NCBI RefSeq assembly: GCF_900112225.1 | Contig: NZ_FOLD01000002.1 | Coordinates: 1 to 64,000 of the forward strand | Direction of reading: 5' to 3' | Origin: Massilia yuzhufengensis | GTDB lineage: Bacteria; Pseudomonadota; Gammaproteobacteria; Burkholderiales; Burkholderiaceae_D | Length of the DNA stretch: 64,000 bases | Part shown: in pieces, positions 9,164 through 17,918 of the stretch | Position numbering within the stretch: position 1 is the stretch's first letter | Layout: the number at the start of each line of letters is the position of its first letter | Made by a program: the position numbers and the translations under genes | Notes under the pieces: generated by a model | Told to the model about the DNA's origin: nothing | The model's database searches: none | What the model saw: the letters and a program-made list of their open reading frames with translations, nothing else

Positions 9164-11578
9164 TCACGCCGTGGCCGCCGCTCCCCGCTCGAGCGCCCCG
9201 CGCAGCAGGGCGTCCATCTGCTCGACCTGGTAGGGCTTGGCCAGGCTCAGGTAGGGCTTGCCGCTGGCGGCAACCGGCGCCTGCCCCGCGCCCGAGGCGA
9301 CCACGACCTTCAGCCCCGGCTCCATCTTGCGCAGCGTTTCGGCCAGCACGATGCCCGAGATGCCGGGCAGCTGGATGTCGGTCACCAGCGCGTCGAACTG
9401 CCCCGGCTGGAAGGCCGCCAGGCCGTCTTCGCCGCTGGCCACGGCGGTCACCCGGTGCCCGAGCATGCCAAGCAGTTCCTGCAGCAGCAGGCGGTTGTCC
9501 GGATCGTCCTCGACCACCAGCAGGCGCAGACCGTCGCCGGTGTGGCTGGCGGGCGGCGCGGGCTGGGCGCGGTCGTGGCGCAGCTGCTCGACCTGGCGGG
9601 CGTTGGCAAACACGTGCCGGATCTTGCGCGCCAGGTCGTCGGCGCGGTAGGGCTTGCTGATCAGCTCGACGCCCGGGTCGAGGCGGCCGCCGTGCACGAT
9701 CGCGTTGCGGGTGTAGCCCGAGGTGTACAGCACCGCGATCGACGGATGCACAGTCCTGGCGATGCGCGCCAGCTCCGGGCTGCGCACCTTGCCCGGCATG
9801 ACCACGTCGGTAAACAGCATGTCGATGCGCGGCTGCTCGTGCAGGATGGCGACGGCGGCGTCGCCATTGTCGGCGCGCAGCACGCGGTAGCCGAGCTGGG
9901 TCAGCATGTCGACCGCGGTGCCCTGCACCGCCAGGTCGTCCTCGACCACCAGCACCGTTTCGCTGCCGCCGACCACCTCGCCCACGCCCATGTTGAACTG
10001 CTGCTCTTCGGCCTGGTGCGAACGCGGCAGGTAGATCTTGATGGTGGTGCCGGAGTCGGGTTCGCTGTAGATCTTGATGTGGCCGCTGCTTTGCTTGACG
10101 AAGCCGAAAGCCATCGACAGGCCCAGGCCCGTGCCCTCGCCTTCGCGCTTGGTGGTGAAGAAGGGTTCGAAGGCGCGCGCCACGACTTCCGGCGGCATGC
10201 CGCAGCCGGTGTCGGAAATGGCCAGCATCACGTACTGGCCCGCCACCACTTCCGGCTCGCGCGCCGCGTAATGGTCGTCCAGCATCGCATTGCCCAGTTC
10301 CAGGGTCAGCTTGCCGCTACCCTGCATGGCGTCGCGCGCGTTGATGGCCAGGTTCAGGATCACGTTCTCGAGCTGGTTCGGGTCGACCATGGTGTTCCAC
10401 AGGCCGCCGCTGACCGCCGATTCCACTTCCACGCTCTCGCCCAGCGCGCGGCGCAGCATGTCGTCCATGTCGCGCAGCACCCGTCCCAGGTCGGTCGGGG
10501 TCGGCTGCAGCGGCTGGCGCCGCGCGAAGGACAGCAGCTGCGAGGCCAGCTTGGCGCCGCGCTCGGTGGCGAAGCGGGCGGTTTCGAGGCGGCGTTGCGC
10601 GGCCGCGTCGTCGGGCAGGGTCATGCCGAGCAATTGCAGGTTGCCGCCGACGACCTGCAGCACATTGTTGAAGTCGTGGGCGACGCCGCCGGTGAGCTGG
10701 CCGATCGCTTCCATCTTCTGCGACTGGTGCAGCTGTTCGTTGGCCTTTTCCAGTTCCAGCGAACGGGCCGCGATGCGCTGCTCGAGCGAGGCATTGAGTT
10801 CGTTCAGGGCCTGCTCGATGCGGGCGCGCTGCGCGATCTCGTGGGTGAGCGAGGCATTGCTTTGTTCCAGGCGCGCCGCATGGCGGCCGATCTCCGAGAG
10901 CATCGAATTGAAGGCGTCGACCAGCATGCCGGTTTCATCCTCGGTGGTCTTGCTCACGCGCTGGGAGAAATCGCGCTGCTTGACCAGCTCGCGCACCGCG
11001 CGCGTCATGGCTTTCACCGGCATCGTGACGGCGCGCTGCAGCCAGCCGGCCGCCAGCGCCGCCACCACCAGGCTCACCGCCAGCGCCGCCGCGAACATCT
11101 TGAGACCGCGCTCGATGCGTTCGTCGAGCGGATAGGCCGAGCGCAGGTAGATGGTGCCGACCTTTTCGCCGGCGCGCAGGATGGGGCGGAAGATGTGCAG
11201 CTTGTCGCCGTCGATGATGTGGCCGGCCGCGCTCGGGCGGCTCGGCGGCGACAGCGCCTGCGGCTGGCCGGCCGCGGCATACGACACGAACAGGCTGCCG
11301 TCGGCGCGGTAGATCGCCGCCGCGTGCACGTTCGGGCGCGCGCCCAGGCGGCCCAGCGTGGTCTCGGCGCTGGGCCGGTCCTCGAACTCGAGGGCGGCGG
11401 TGCTGACCTGGGACAGGATGTCGGCTTGCGCGCCCAGCTCTTCGAGCACGCTGGTGCGGAAATCGTTGATGTCGTAGGCCAGGTTGGCCAGGCCCGACAC
11501 GAAGACGGCGGTAAACGTGGTCGCCATGACGGCGACCATGAATTTGCGCGAGATGGAACGCCGGATCGAACTGAACAT
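9164..11578 (-). CDS. CHASE8-HAMP hybrid histidine kinase with two receivers
   Basis: This 804-residue inner-membrane kinase has TM1 at about 12-32, a periplasmic CHASE8-like domain (about 35-150), TM2 at about 155-178 and HAMP. A coiled coil, HisKA (GGVAHDFNNVLQVVGG), HATPase_c (NLAINARDAM, DTGCGMP, GTGLGLSMAFG) and two receivers follow. The receiver aspartates are in FTDVVMPG and VTDIQLPG. It is the last gene of a three-gene unit: the ATG lies 2 nt after the stop of the YfiR-like gene, which itself follows the TonB receptor by 1 nt. The order suggests outer-membrane receptor, periplasmic relay, then kinase. No separate output regulator lies in the unit. Confidence 0.9.
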   Translation of the reverse strand: MFSSIRRSISRKFMVAVMATTFTAVFVSGLANLAYDINDFRTSVLEELGAQADILSQVSTAALEFEDRPSAETTLGRLGARPNVHAAAIYRADGSLFVSYAAAGQPQALSPPSRPSAAGHIIDGDKLHIFRPILRAGEKVGTIYLRSAYPLDERIERGLKMFAAALAVSLVVAALAAGWLQRAVTMPVKAMTRAVRELVKQRDFSQRVSKTTEDETGMLVDAFNSMLSEIGRHAARLEQSNASLTHEIAQRARIEQALNELNASLEQRIAARSLELEKANEQLHQSQKMEAIGQLTGGVAHDFNNVLQVVGGNLQLLGMTLPDDAAAQRRLETARFATERGAKLASQLLSFARRQPLQPTPTDLGRVLRDMDDMLRRALGESVEVESAVSGGLWNTMVDPNQLENVILNLAINARDAMQGSGKLTLELGNAMLDDHYAAREPEVVAGQYVMLAISDTGCGMPPEVVARAFEPFFTTKREGEGTGLGLSMAFGFVKQSSGHIKIYSEPDSGTTIKIYLPRSHQAEEQQFNMGVGEVVGGSETVLVVEDDLAVQGTAVDMLTQLGYRVLRADNGDAAVAILHEQPRIDMLFTDVVMPGKVRSPELARIARTVHPSIAVLYTSGYTRNAIVHGGRLDPGVELISKPYRADDLARKIRHVFANARQVEQLRHDRAQPAPPASHTGDGLRLLVVEDDPDNRLLLQELLGMLGHRVTAVASGEDGLAAFQPGQFDALVTDIQLPGISGIVLAETLRKMEPGLKVVVASGAGQAPVAASGKPYLSLAKPYQVEQMDALLRGALERGAAATA

Positions 11579-11580
11579 GA

Positions 11581-12150
11581 TTAACGCTTTTCCTTGATGA
11601 CGGTCGCCGCCAGGGACAGCAGCTGCGAGCTGACCCGCAGGCCGGCCTTGTCGGCCGAATCGAGCGAGATATCGAAGCGGATGCGTTCTTCCGCGACGCG
11701 GAAGTTGATGACGCTGCCCCGCCCCAGCGCGCCGTCGGTCTCGGTGACGACCAGGATCGAACGCGCACTGGCCGCGTCGAGCATGGCGCCGGCGCGGGTG
11801 AACCAGGCGTCGCCGATGTACAGGATGTGCACGCCCTCGAGCGCATCGCCGGGACGCAGGCGGCGCACCGCCAAGGTGCCGCGCACAGGGTCGCGCACCG
11901 CGGCGAGCTTGCCCAGGTTGTCGGCCACCTCGTCGGCGCCGACGATGCCGATCACGGTGCGTCCCTCGGCCGGGGGCGCGGCGCGCGCCGGCCATTCCAC
12001 GTAGTGGCGCAGCTTGGACAGGTAGGCCGCCTTCACCGCGTCTTCGGTCGGCGCGAACTGGGCCTGGGCGCCGGCCGCGGCCAGCCATGCCAGCGCGAAC
12101 AGCAGCGCCGGCAGCAGGCGGAGGACGAACTTGTTGCTGGCGGCGCTCAT
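11581..12150 (-). CDS. YfiR/HmsC-family periplasmic protein (DUF4154)
   Basis: The 189-residue product has a signal peptide ending near AAGAQAQ (about residue 31). Its DUF4154 core starts AVKAAYLSKLRHYVEWP and continues through ILYIGD and INFRVAEERIRFDIS. In Pseudomonas, YfiR is a periplasmic repressor of the membrane cyclase YfiN. Here its partner is more likely the CHASE8 kinase encoded 2 nt downstream. It is sandwiched between a TonB receptor gene (1-nt gap) and that kinase, so the three are almost certainly co-transcribed. No YfiN-like GGDEF protein is in the same unit; the nearest GGDEF protein is the separate gene at 7105-9024. Confidence 0.88.
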   Translation of the reverse strand: MSAASNKFVLRLLPALLFALAWLAAAGAQAQFAPTEDAVKAAYLSKLRHYVEWPARAAPPAEGRTVIGIVGADEVADNLGKLAAVRDPVRGTLAVRRLRPGDALEGVHILYIGDAWFTRAGAMLDAASARSILVVTETDGALGRGSVINFRVAEERIRFDISLDSADKAGLRVSSQLLSLAATVIKEKR

Positions 12151-12151
12151 G

Positions 12152-14110
12152 CTACAGGCGCCAGACCAGCTTCAGGCCAAGGCTGCGTTCGTAGACCGCG
12201 CGGTTGACGCCGCCGCCGAATTCCGGGTGGGCCGCGTCCAGCAGGTTCTGGCCGCTGACCGACAGGTCGACCTGGCGGTTGATGCGCCAGGTGTAGTTCA
12301 GGTCGAGCGATTCGTAGGCCGGCACTTCCGGGCGGCTCAGGCTGCCGTAGTGGCGCAGCAGCGCGTCGAACGAGTGGCCGGGCGCGATATCGTACGAGGC
12401 CTGCAGCTTCCAGTAGTTGCTCGGGTCGCTGGTGGCCAGGCCGGTGGCCGCGCTGGCGTCCTTGCTGCCGGCTTCGGCCTCGGTGCGCACGTTCTGCACC
12501 ACCAGGCCGGCCGTCAAGCGCAGCGCGCGCGCGGCTTCCCAGGTCGACCACATCTCGATGCCGCGGGTGCGCCCGCGCGCCAGGTTGCTGAACACGGAAC
12601 CCGGGCCGTTCGGGTTCGGCTCCAGCGTGCGCAGGCGCTCGTAGTCGCTCAGGAAGGCGGTGGCCGAATACGACAGGCCCGGCAGCGGCTGGATGCGGTA
12701 GCCCAGTTCGAACACATTGGCCACTTCCGAACGGAAGTCCGGTCCGCCGGCGATGGCGAACTGCGGCACGCCGTTCACCACGCGCGGCACGGTCGGGCTG
12801 TAGAAATCGCGGTCGATGCGCGAAGGCGCGCGCACCGTGCGCGAGGCCGAGGCCCAGGCCAGGCTGTCGCCGGACGGCTTCCAGGCCAGGCGCAGGGTCG
12901 GCAGGAATTCCATGCCGGTGTAGTTGTTGTGCTCGAATTTCGCCCCGGCGATCACGCGCACGGTGTCCGTCACGTCGATCTCGTCCTGCACGAAGGCATT
13001 GCCCCAGTGCATATCCAGTTTGCCGGGCAGGAAGCCGAAGCCGGCGCCGTTCTCGATGCGGTCGTAGGCCTTGCGGTAGCCCGCGCCCCACACCAGGCGG
13101 TGGCGCTCGGCCAGCACCTGGCTCGCCTGCACCTGCAGGTCGAGGGTGTTGAGGTGCTCGACGAAGGCCAGCGGCTGGTTGCGCTCGGTGAAGTCCCAGT
13201 AGGCCTGGGCCGATACGTCGGTGCCGCCTTGCAGGCGCATCGACTTGCGCGCCAGCAGGTTGGCGCCGGCGATGCGGATGGCGCGCGTGCCCTGCTGGTG
13301 CAGCGCGCCCTGGTAGGCGTCGCCCTGCAGGGTCGAGGTGTCGGCGCCCTGGCCCCAGTCGGCGCGGAAACCCGCCTGCGAGCGCCGGTAGCCGGTGACG
13401 TTTTCCAGGCCGTTCTCGCGCGCGATGTCGTCCTGCTCCAGCGCCTTGGCGTAGACGCGGTAGCGCCCGCCGCCGGCGAGGGTGCCGCCGTGGCGCACCG
13501 CGCCGATGTGCAGGTCGCGCTGGGTCGAGGCGCTCAGCTGCGTGCCCTGGGTCGCGCCGGCCGCCTTGGTGATGATGTTGATGACGCCATTGACGGCGTT
13601 GGCGCCCCACATGGTCGCGCCGGCGCCGCTGATCACCTCGATGCGCTCGACATCTTCCAGCACCACGTCCTGGGCATCCCAGAACACGCCCGAGAACAGC
13701 GGGGTATAGACGCTGCGGCCGTCGATCAGCACCAGCAGCTTGTTCTCGAAGGCGCTGTTGAAGCCGCGCGCCGTGACCGCGTAGTTGCGCGCGTCGACCC
13801 GCGCCACCTGCAGGTTCGGCGCCAGGCGCAGCACTTCGGGCAAGGTCGGCAGGCCCGAGCGGCGGATGGCCTCGGCGCTGATGACATACACCGATGCGGC
13901 GGCGTCGGCGGCCGCTTCGGAGCGGCGCGACACCGACGTGACGCGCACGTTCGCCAGTGCTTCCAGACTCAGGGTTTCGAGATCTTCCGGTTCGGAGTCG
14001 AAGGCCTGCGCGGGCAAGGCGAGCACGCCGGCGAGCAGGAACACGGCCTGCTTGACGCGGGACAGGGGAAGGCACAACGGGCCGGCGGGCGGCTGACGAC
14101 GCAGGTTCAT
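12152..14110 (-). CDS. TonB-dependent outer-membrane receptor
   Basis: The 652-residue product has a signal peptide ending near LPAQAF. Its plug domain carries LPEVLRLAPNLQVARVDARN, GFNSAFENKLLVLIDGRSVY and the VERIEVISGAGATMWGANAV signature of TonB plugs. A beta-barrel follows to the C-terminus, whose last residue is Leu (KLVWRL) rather than the usual Phe. The start ATG at 14110 is chosen because the signal peptide follows it. Overall it resembles vitamin B12/colicin-I type receptors; the substrate cannot be assigned. It opens the unit with the YfiR-like and kinase genes, which suggests a signalling role rather than plain uptake. Confidence 0.9.
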   Translation of the reverse strand: MNLRRQPPAGPLCLPLSRVKQAVFLLAGVLALPAQAFDSEPEDLETLSLEALANVRVTSVSRRSEAAADAAASVYVISAEAIRRSGLPTLPEVLRLAPNLQVARVDARNYAVTARGFNSAFENKLLVLIDGRSVYTPLFSGVFWDAQDVVLEDVERIEVISGAGATMWGANAVNGVINIITKAAGATQGTQLSASTQRDLHIGAVRHGGTLAGGGRYRVYAKALEQDDIARENGLENVTGYRRSQAGFRADWGQGADTSTLQGDAYQGALHQQGTRAIRIAGANLLARKSMRLQGGTDVSAQAYWDFTERNQPLAFVEHLNTLDLQVQASQVLAERHRLVWGAGYRKAYDRIENGAGFGFLPGKLDMHWGNAFVQDEIDVTDTVRVIAGAKFEHNNYTGMEFLPTLRLAWKPSGDSLAWASASRTVRAPSRIDRDFYSPTVPRVVNGVPQFAIAGGPDFRSEVANVFELGYRIQPLPGLSYSATAFLSDYERLRTLEPNPNGPGSVFSNLARGRTRGIEMWSTWEAARALRLTAGLVVQNVRTEAEAGSKDASAATGLATSDPSNYWKLQASYDIAPGHSFDALLRHYGSLSRPEVPAYESLDLNYTWRINRQVDLSVSGQNLLDAAHPEFGGGVNRAVYERSLGLKLVWRL

Positions 14111-14187
14111 GGACAAGTCAAAGGCGGTGGATCGGGCAGGCCGCGCTGCTGCGCGGGCATTCAGAACGCAACGAACGTCCGTAGCAC

Positions 14188-14209
14188 TACATTGCAAATA
14201 CATTGCAAC
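14188..14209. repeat. 11-bp tandem direct repeat upstream of the TonB receptor operon
   Basis: TACATTGCAAA is followed at once by TACATTGCAAC, giving two 10-bp identical cores one helical turn apart. The pair lies 78-99 bp upstream of the TonB receptor ATG. It sits in the 191-bp AT-rich gap between that gene and the FixJ-like gene, both on the minus strand. Direct repeats at this spacing often bind an activator; no protein is assigned. Confidence 0.5.
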
Positions 14210-14301
14210 AAAGAATTTTATCAGAGAATACACTTCTTGAATCAAAAGAAAGTGTGTGTCGGCGCGTCCGTACAACGGCACAATCTGACCGCCAGGCGAG
14301 C

Positions 14302-14868
14302 TCAGCGGCTGCGGCTTTTCTCGATCTGCAGGCGCTCGGCGCCGCGCACCAGGTCGGGCAGCGAGCGCGCGTGCATCTTTTCCATCACCTTGCGCTTGTG
14401 GGTCTTGGCCATGATTTCGCTCACCCCCAGCGCATCTGCCACCTGCTTGTTCAGCAGGCCGCCGATCACCAGTTCCATGGTTTCGCGTTCGCGCGGCGTG
14501 AGGCTGTCGTGGCGCCGGCGCAGTTCGGCCAGCTCGCACCGCGCCCCGTGCTGCCGTTGATCCAGCGCCAGCGCGTCGGCGACCGCGCGCAGCAGCTCGT
14601 CCGGCGCCACCGGCTTGGTCAGGAACTCGGTGGCGCCGGCCTTCATCGCCTGCACCGTCATCGGGATCGAGCCGTAACCCGTGATGAAGATGATCGGCAG
14701 CATCGCGCCGCGGCGCGCCAGTTCAGCCGGCACGTCCGGCGCCAGCGCGTCGAAAAAGGCGGCGCCCGAGGCAAAGCTGCGCACCGCGTAGCCCTCGGCT
14801 TCGAGCAGGTTGCGCACCGAGCCGCGCACGGCTTCGTCGTCGTCGACGACATACACTAATTGTTCCAT
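14302..14868 (-). CDS. FixJ-like regulator lacking the receiver phosphoacceptor segment
   Basis: This 188-residue protein has a receiver-like N-terminus (VYVVDDDEAVRGSVRNLLEA) and a LuxR/FixJ helix-turn-helix (LTPRERETMELVIGGLLNKQ). After Pro47 the sequence jumps directly to AELARRGAMLPIIFITG. FixJ-family receivers have about 18 more residues here, including beta-3 and the Asp in a (L/V)LDVRMPG motif. The acidic pocket (D9-D11), Thr63 and the Lys of LTKPV remain. The junction lies at 14727/14728 and keeps the frame. The start overlaps the kinase gene by 13 bp, so the two are translationally linked. Phosphate-independent regulation or loss of function are both possible. Confidence 0.87.
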   Translation of the reverse strand: MEQLVYVVDDDEAVRGSVRNLLEAEGYAVRSFASGAAFFDALAPDVPAELARRGAMLPIIFITGYGSIPMTVQAMKAGATEFLTKPVAPDELLRAVADALALDQRQHGARCELAELRRRHDSLTPRERETMELVIGGLLNKQVADALGVSEIMAKTHKRKVMEKMHARSLPDLVRGAERLQIEKSRSR

Positions 14869-15962
14869 GGGTCCGCCTCCCCTTCGGCTGCCTGGCCCTG
14901 CGCGCCCTGCGCCAGGCAAGGCAAGGTGAAAATGATACTGCACCCGCGCGGCAGGCGCTTGACCGCCCGGACATTGCCGCCCAGCGGCTCGACGATGGCG
15001 CGGCAGATCGCCAGGCCCATGCCGACCCCGCCCGGGCGGGTGCTGTAGAAGGGTTCGAACATCTGCTCCGGGTCGATGTCGCCCGGGCCGGGGCCGTTGT
15101 CGGTGAACTCGGCCTCCACCATGCCTCCCTCCACCGCGCGCACGGCCACGCGCAGCCGGGGCGCGCCCTCCCCGCCTGCGCCCAGGGCCTCGAGGGCGTT
15201 GGCCAGCGCGTGGCGCAGCACCTGGCCCAGCTGCACCGGATCGGCGCTGACCCAGGCGGACGGCGCGCCCAGGCGGAGCTCGAGCGCGATGCCGTGGCGC
15301 TCGAGCTCCGGGCCTTCCAGCGCCAGCACCTCGCGCAGCGCCGCATGCAGCCGGACCGGTACGGCCCGCGGCGGCGCCCCGGCCTCGAGCGACTGCAGCA
15401 CGCGCCCGGCGCGGCTGCTTTGCTCGGCAATGGTGGCGAGCGCCAGCCTGGCCTGCGCCAGGCGCGGCGGGTCGCGGTCGAGCCAGCGCAGGCCGGCGCC
15501 GGCGTGCGAGGCAATCGCCATCAGCGGCTGGTTGATGTCGTGCGCGATGGCGGCGGTGAGTTCGTCCACCGTGCTGGCGCGCAGCGCCCGCGCCAGGCCG
15601 GCGTCGAGCCGGCGCAGCGCGGCGCTGCGCAAGCCGATCGCGGCCTGCGCCGCCAGCAGCGCGAGGATGTCGATGTCGCGGGCGGAGAAGCCGGCGGGGT
15701 GTTCGAGGTAGAGCACGCCGGCCAGCTCGTCCTGGGCCAGCAGCGGTACGCAGGCCAGGCCGGCCGCGTGCACCGGGCGGCGCGCCGCGATGGCGGCGTC
15801 GACCAGCGCCGGCGGCGCCGCGCCGCCGCTGCCCGCGCTGCGCTCGCTGCCGTCGTGCAGGCGCAGCAGCACCGCGCGCCGCACGCCGGTGAGCCCGAAG
15901 GCCGCGGCGAACAGCGCCTGCGCCGCCAGGGCGGTGTCGGTGTGCGGCGCGGGCGCGTCCAT
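14856..15962 (-). CDS. GAF-domain sensor histidine kinase
   Basis: This 368-residue soluble kinase has a GAF domain (about 10-120), then HisKA (AAIAHDINQPLMAIASHAG) and HATPase_c (ALANALEAL, FTDNGPGPGD, GGVGMGLAICRAIV). The HDINQPL box is typical of FixL-like kinases paired with FixJ regulators. It overlaps the next gene by 13 bp, and that gene encodes a FixJ-like regulator without phosphoacceptor, so its normal target may be missing. No haem-PAS is present. It directly abuts the XapX gene upstream, whose stop is at 15963-15965. Confidence 0.9.
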   Translation of the reverse strand: MDAPAPHTDTALAAQALFAAAFGLTGVRRAVLLRLHDGSERSAGSGGAAPPALVDAAIAARRPVHAAGLACVPLLAQDELAGVLYLEHPAGFSARDIDILALLAAQAAIGLRSAALRRLDAGLARALRASTVDELTAAIAHDINQPLMAIASHAGAGLRWLDRDPPRLAQARLALATIAEQSSRAGRVLQSLEAGAPPRAVPVRLHAALREVLALEGPELERHGIALELRLGAPSAWVSADPVQLGQVLRHALANALEALGAGGEGAPRLRVAVRAVEGGMVEAEFTDNGPGPGDIDPEQMFEPFYSTRPGGVGMGLAICRAIVEPLGGNVRAVKRLPRGCSIIFTLPCLAQGAQGQAAEGEADPWNN

Positions 15963-16241
15963 CTATCGGGCGGATTCCTGCTGGTCCTGTTGCTGGGCCA
16001 GCAGCACCGGCTTGGCGTCCACCCCGATGATCTTCGGCACGCATTCGCTGCGCAGCCAGGCCGCCGTGATCGGCTCGCCGCTGGCGATTCGCTTCACGGC
16101 GGGCACGATCTGCTCGCCGATCAGCATGCCCAGCAGACCGACCAGGGCGATCGCCGGCGGCGCCGGCGAGCGAACCTGCATCAGCGCGTAGATCAGGCCG
16201 ACCAGCAAGCCGGCCGCCAGTGACACGACATAGACTTTCAT
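15963..16241 (-). CDS. XapX-domain small membrane protein
   Basis: The 92-residue product has two hydrophobic helices (VYVVSLAAGLLVGLIYALMQV and the ALVGLLGMLIGEQIVP segment). The xAGLLVGxIYALxxVRSPAPPxxALxGLxGMLxGE pattern is that of XapX proteins, small inner-membrane proteins of unknown function. A soluble C-tail follows, including AWLRSECVPKIIG. It lies 17 bp downstream of an isochorismatase-like gene and abuts the GAF kinase, so all are probably one operon. XapX and cysteine-hydrolase genes are often neighbours; the reason is not known to me. Confidence 0.85.
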   Translation of the reverse strand: MKVYVVSLAAGLLVGLIYALMQVRSPAPPAIALVGLLGMLIGEQIVPAVKRIASGEPITAAWLRSECVPKIIGVDAKPVLLAQQQDQQESAR

Positions 16242-16258
16242 GGTCGTGGCGCTCCGGC

Positions 16259-16945
16259 TTACTTGGCCGGCACTGGGGCCAGCGTCTCGTGGCTGCCGCT
16301 GGTGCGCTGCGGCGCCTTGTGCACCATCGTGTAGGCGTAGTCCACGCCCATGCCGTAGGCGCCCGAGTGCTCGCGCACGATGTCCATCACGGCGTCGTAG
16401 GAATCGCGGAGAGCCCAGTCGCGCTGCCACTCCAGCAGCACCTGCTGCCAGGTCATCGGCACCACGCCGGCCTGCACCATGCGCTGCATCGCGTAGTCGT
16501 GCGCGTCCTTCGAGGTGCCGCCCGAGGCGTCGGCCACCATGTAGATCTCGTAGCCGCCTTCCAGCATGGCGCACAGGGCGAAAGTGGTGTTGCACACCTC
16601 GGTCCACAGGCCGGCCACGATCACCTTCTTCTTGCCGTTGCGGGCCAGCGCGTCGCGCACCTTCTGGTCGTCCCAGAAATTCATCGAGCTGCGCTCGAGG
16701 ATGTCCTGGCCCGGGAACACATCGAGCAGTTCCGGGTAGGTGTGGCCCGAGAAGGCCTCGGTCTCGACCGTGGTGATGGTCGTCGGGATATTGAAGACCT
16801 TGGCGGCCTTGGCCAGCGCGACGGTATTGTTCTTCAGGACCTGGCGGTCGATCGACTGCACGCCGAAGGCCATCTGCGGCTGGTGGTCGATGATGATCAG
16901 CTGCGAGTTATGCGGCGTCAGGACTTCGAGTTTTGGATTGTTCAT
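16259..16945 (-). CDS. Isochorismatase-like cysteine hydrolase (YcaC type)
   Basis: The 228-residue product has the isochorismatase-fold catalytic elements: Asp in LIIIDHQPQMAF and the nucleophile Cys in AGLWTEVCNTTFAL. The family cleaves amides or vinyl ethers; YcaC-type members have no firmly known substrate. The C-terminus is longer than in the minimal family and carries WQQVLLEWQRDWAL, typical of the YcaC-like branch. The ATG at 16945 is preferred over 16987 because the protein core starts there. It heads a likely operon with XapX, the GAF kinase and the FixJ-like gene. The 105-bp gap to the DUF1275 stop holds no gene. Confidence 0.9.
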   Translation of the reverse strand: MNNPKLEVLTPHNSQLIIIDHQPQMAFGVQSIDRQVLKNNTVALAKAAKVFNIPTTITTVETEAFSGHTYPELLDVFPGQDILERSSMNFWDDQKVRDALARNGKKKVIVAGLWTEVCNTTFALCAMLEGGYEIYMVADASGGTSKDAHDYAMQRMVQAGVVPMTWQQVLLEWQRDWALRDSYDAVMDIVREHSGAYGMGVDYAYTMVHKAPQRTSGSHETLAPVPAK

Positions 16946-17050
16946 CGTGCTTACCCATAGTGGTTGGTGGAGTTGCGCGGCCGGCACGCGAGACCCGTGC
17001 GGCCGCTCCCACGATGAATCTTAGAAGCCGCCGGCCCGGCCAGACAGTAT

Positions 17051-17734
17051 CTAAACGTATACGTCCGGCTCGCCCAGGACGATCAGCACCACCAGGATCA
17101 GCAGCGGCACGACCAGCGCCACGAAGCCGAAGCCATGGAAGCCGAAGGCCGCGATGACGCAGCCGGCCGCGAAGGCCAGCAGCGGCCAGGCGAACTTCGC
17201 CAGCCGCGCGCGCAGGCCGGCCTCGCGCCCGCCGCGCAGCCAGTCGACGCCGTCGATCACCATCTGGGTGACGTTCCCGGTCATCATCGAGGTCGGCGCC
17301 AGGTGGCCCAGCAGCAGGCGGCTGGTGGCGCTGTGCGCGCCCATCGCGGCCGCCCCGAGCAGGCCGGAGGCCATCGCCCACGCCTCGCCGGCGCTGGCCA
17401 CCGGCGTGGCGACCAGGCCTGCGCCCATGAAGGCGGCCAGCAGCGCCAATTCCAGCAGCAGCGCCGGGCGCAGCGCCTTGGCCTTGCGCGCCTCGTACGC
17501 GGCCACCAGCAGGCGCGCCGCCGCGACTCCGGCGATAAAGGCCGGGAAGGCCAGGAATTTCAGCAATACCGGCATGCTGCCCGGGTCGGCCAGCGCGGCG
17601 CCGATGAGGATGAAGTTGCCGGTCACGTGGGCAGTAAACAGCCCGAACAGCGCCAGGAAGCCCAGCGTGTCCACGTAGCCGGCCAGGAAGCCCAGGCTGA
17701 TTCCCTGCACCCTGGCGCATTGTTGTCCCGTCAT
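17051..17734 (-). CDS. DUF1275 (YoaK-type) membrane protein
   Basis: The 227-residue integral membrane protein has about six helices. It carries the DUF1275 motifs GYVDTLGFLALFGLFTAHVT-GN near the N-terminus and TSMMTGNVTQMV in the middle. The function of the family is unknown. Start 17734 is supported by GAAGGAG five bases upstream; an in-frame ATG at 17749 overlaps that ribosome site and is less likely. It is divergent from the LuxR-type regulator at 17919, with 184 bp between the starts. Confidence 0.88.
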   Translation of the reverse strand: MTGQQCARVQGISLGFLAGYVDTLGFLALFGLFTAHVTGNFILIGAALADPGSMPVLLKFLAFPAFIAGVAAARLLVAAYEARKAKALRPALLLELALLAAFMGAGLVATPVASAGEAWAMASGLLGAAAMGAHSATSRLLLGHLAPTSMMTGNVTQMVIDGVDWLRGGREAGLRARLAKFAWPLLAFAAGCVIAAFGFHGFGFVALVVPLLILVVLIVLGEPDVYV

Positions 17735-17918
17735 CCCTGCTCCTTCCATGAAAACGGTCCAGCTTAACGCGGGCGCCGCCGCGCCGCCCATCCCAAACGG
17801 ACAGGGCGCGCCGTGGTATCTGTTTGTATAGCTAGACCGGCAAGCCTGCCTTCCCGACAATGATGACCGGCGCTGCATGCTGCGGCGCCGACGGATCGAC
17901 GCTGGAGGCAGACCCCAC

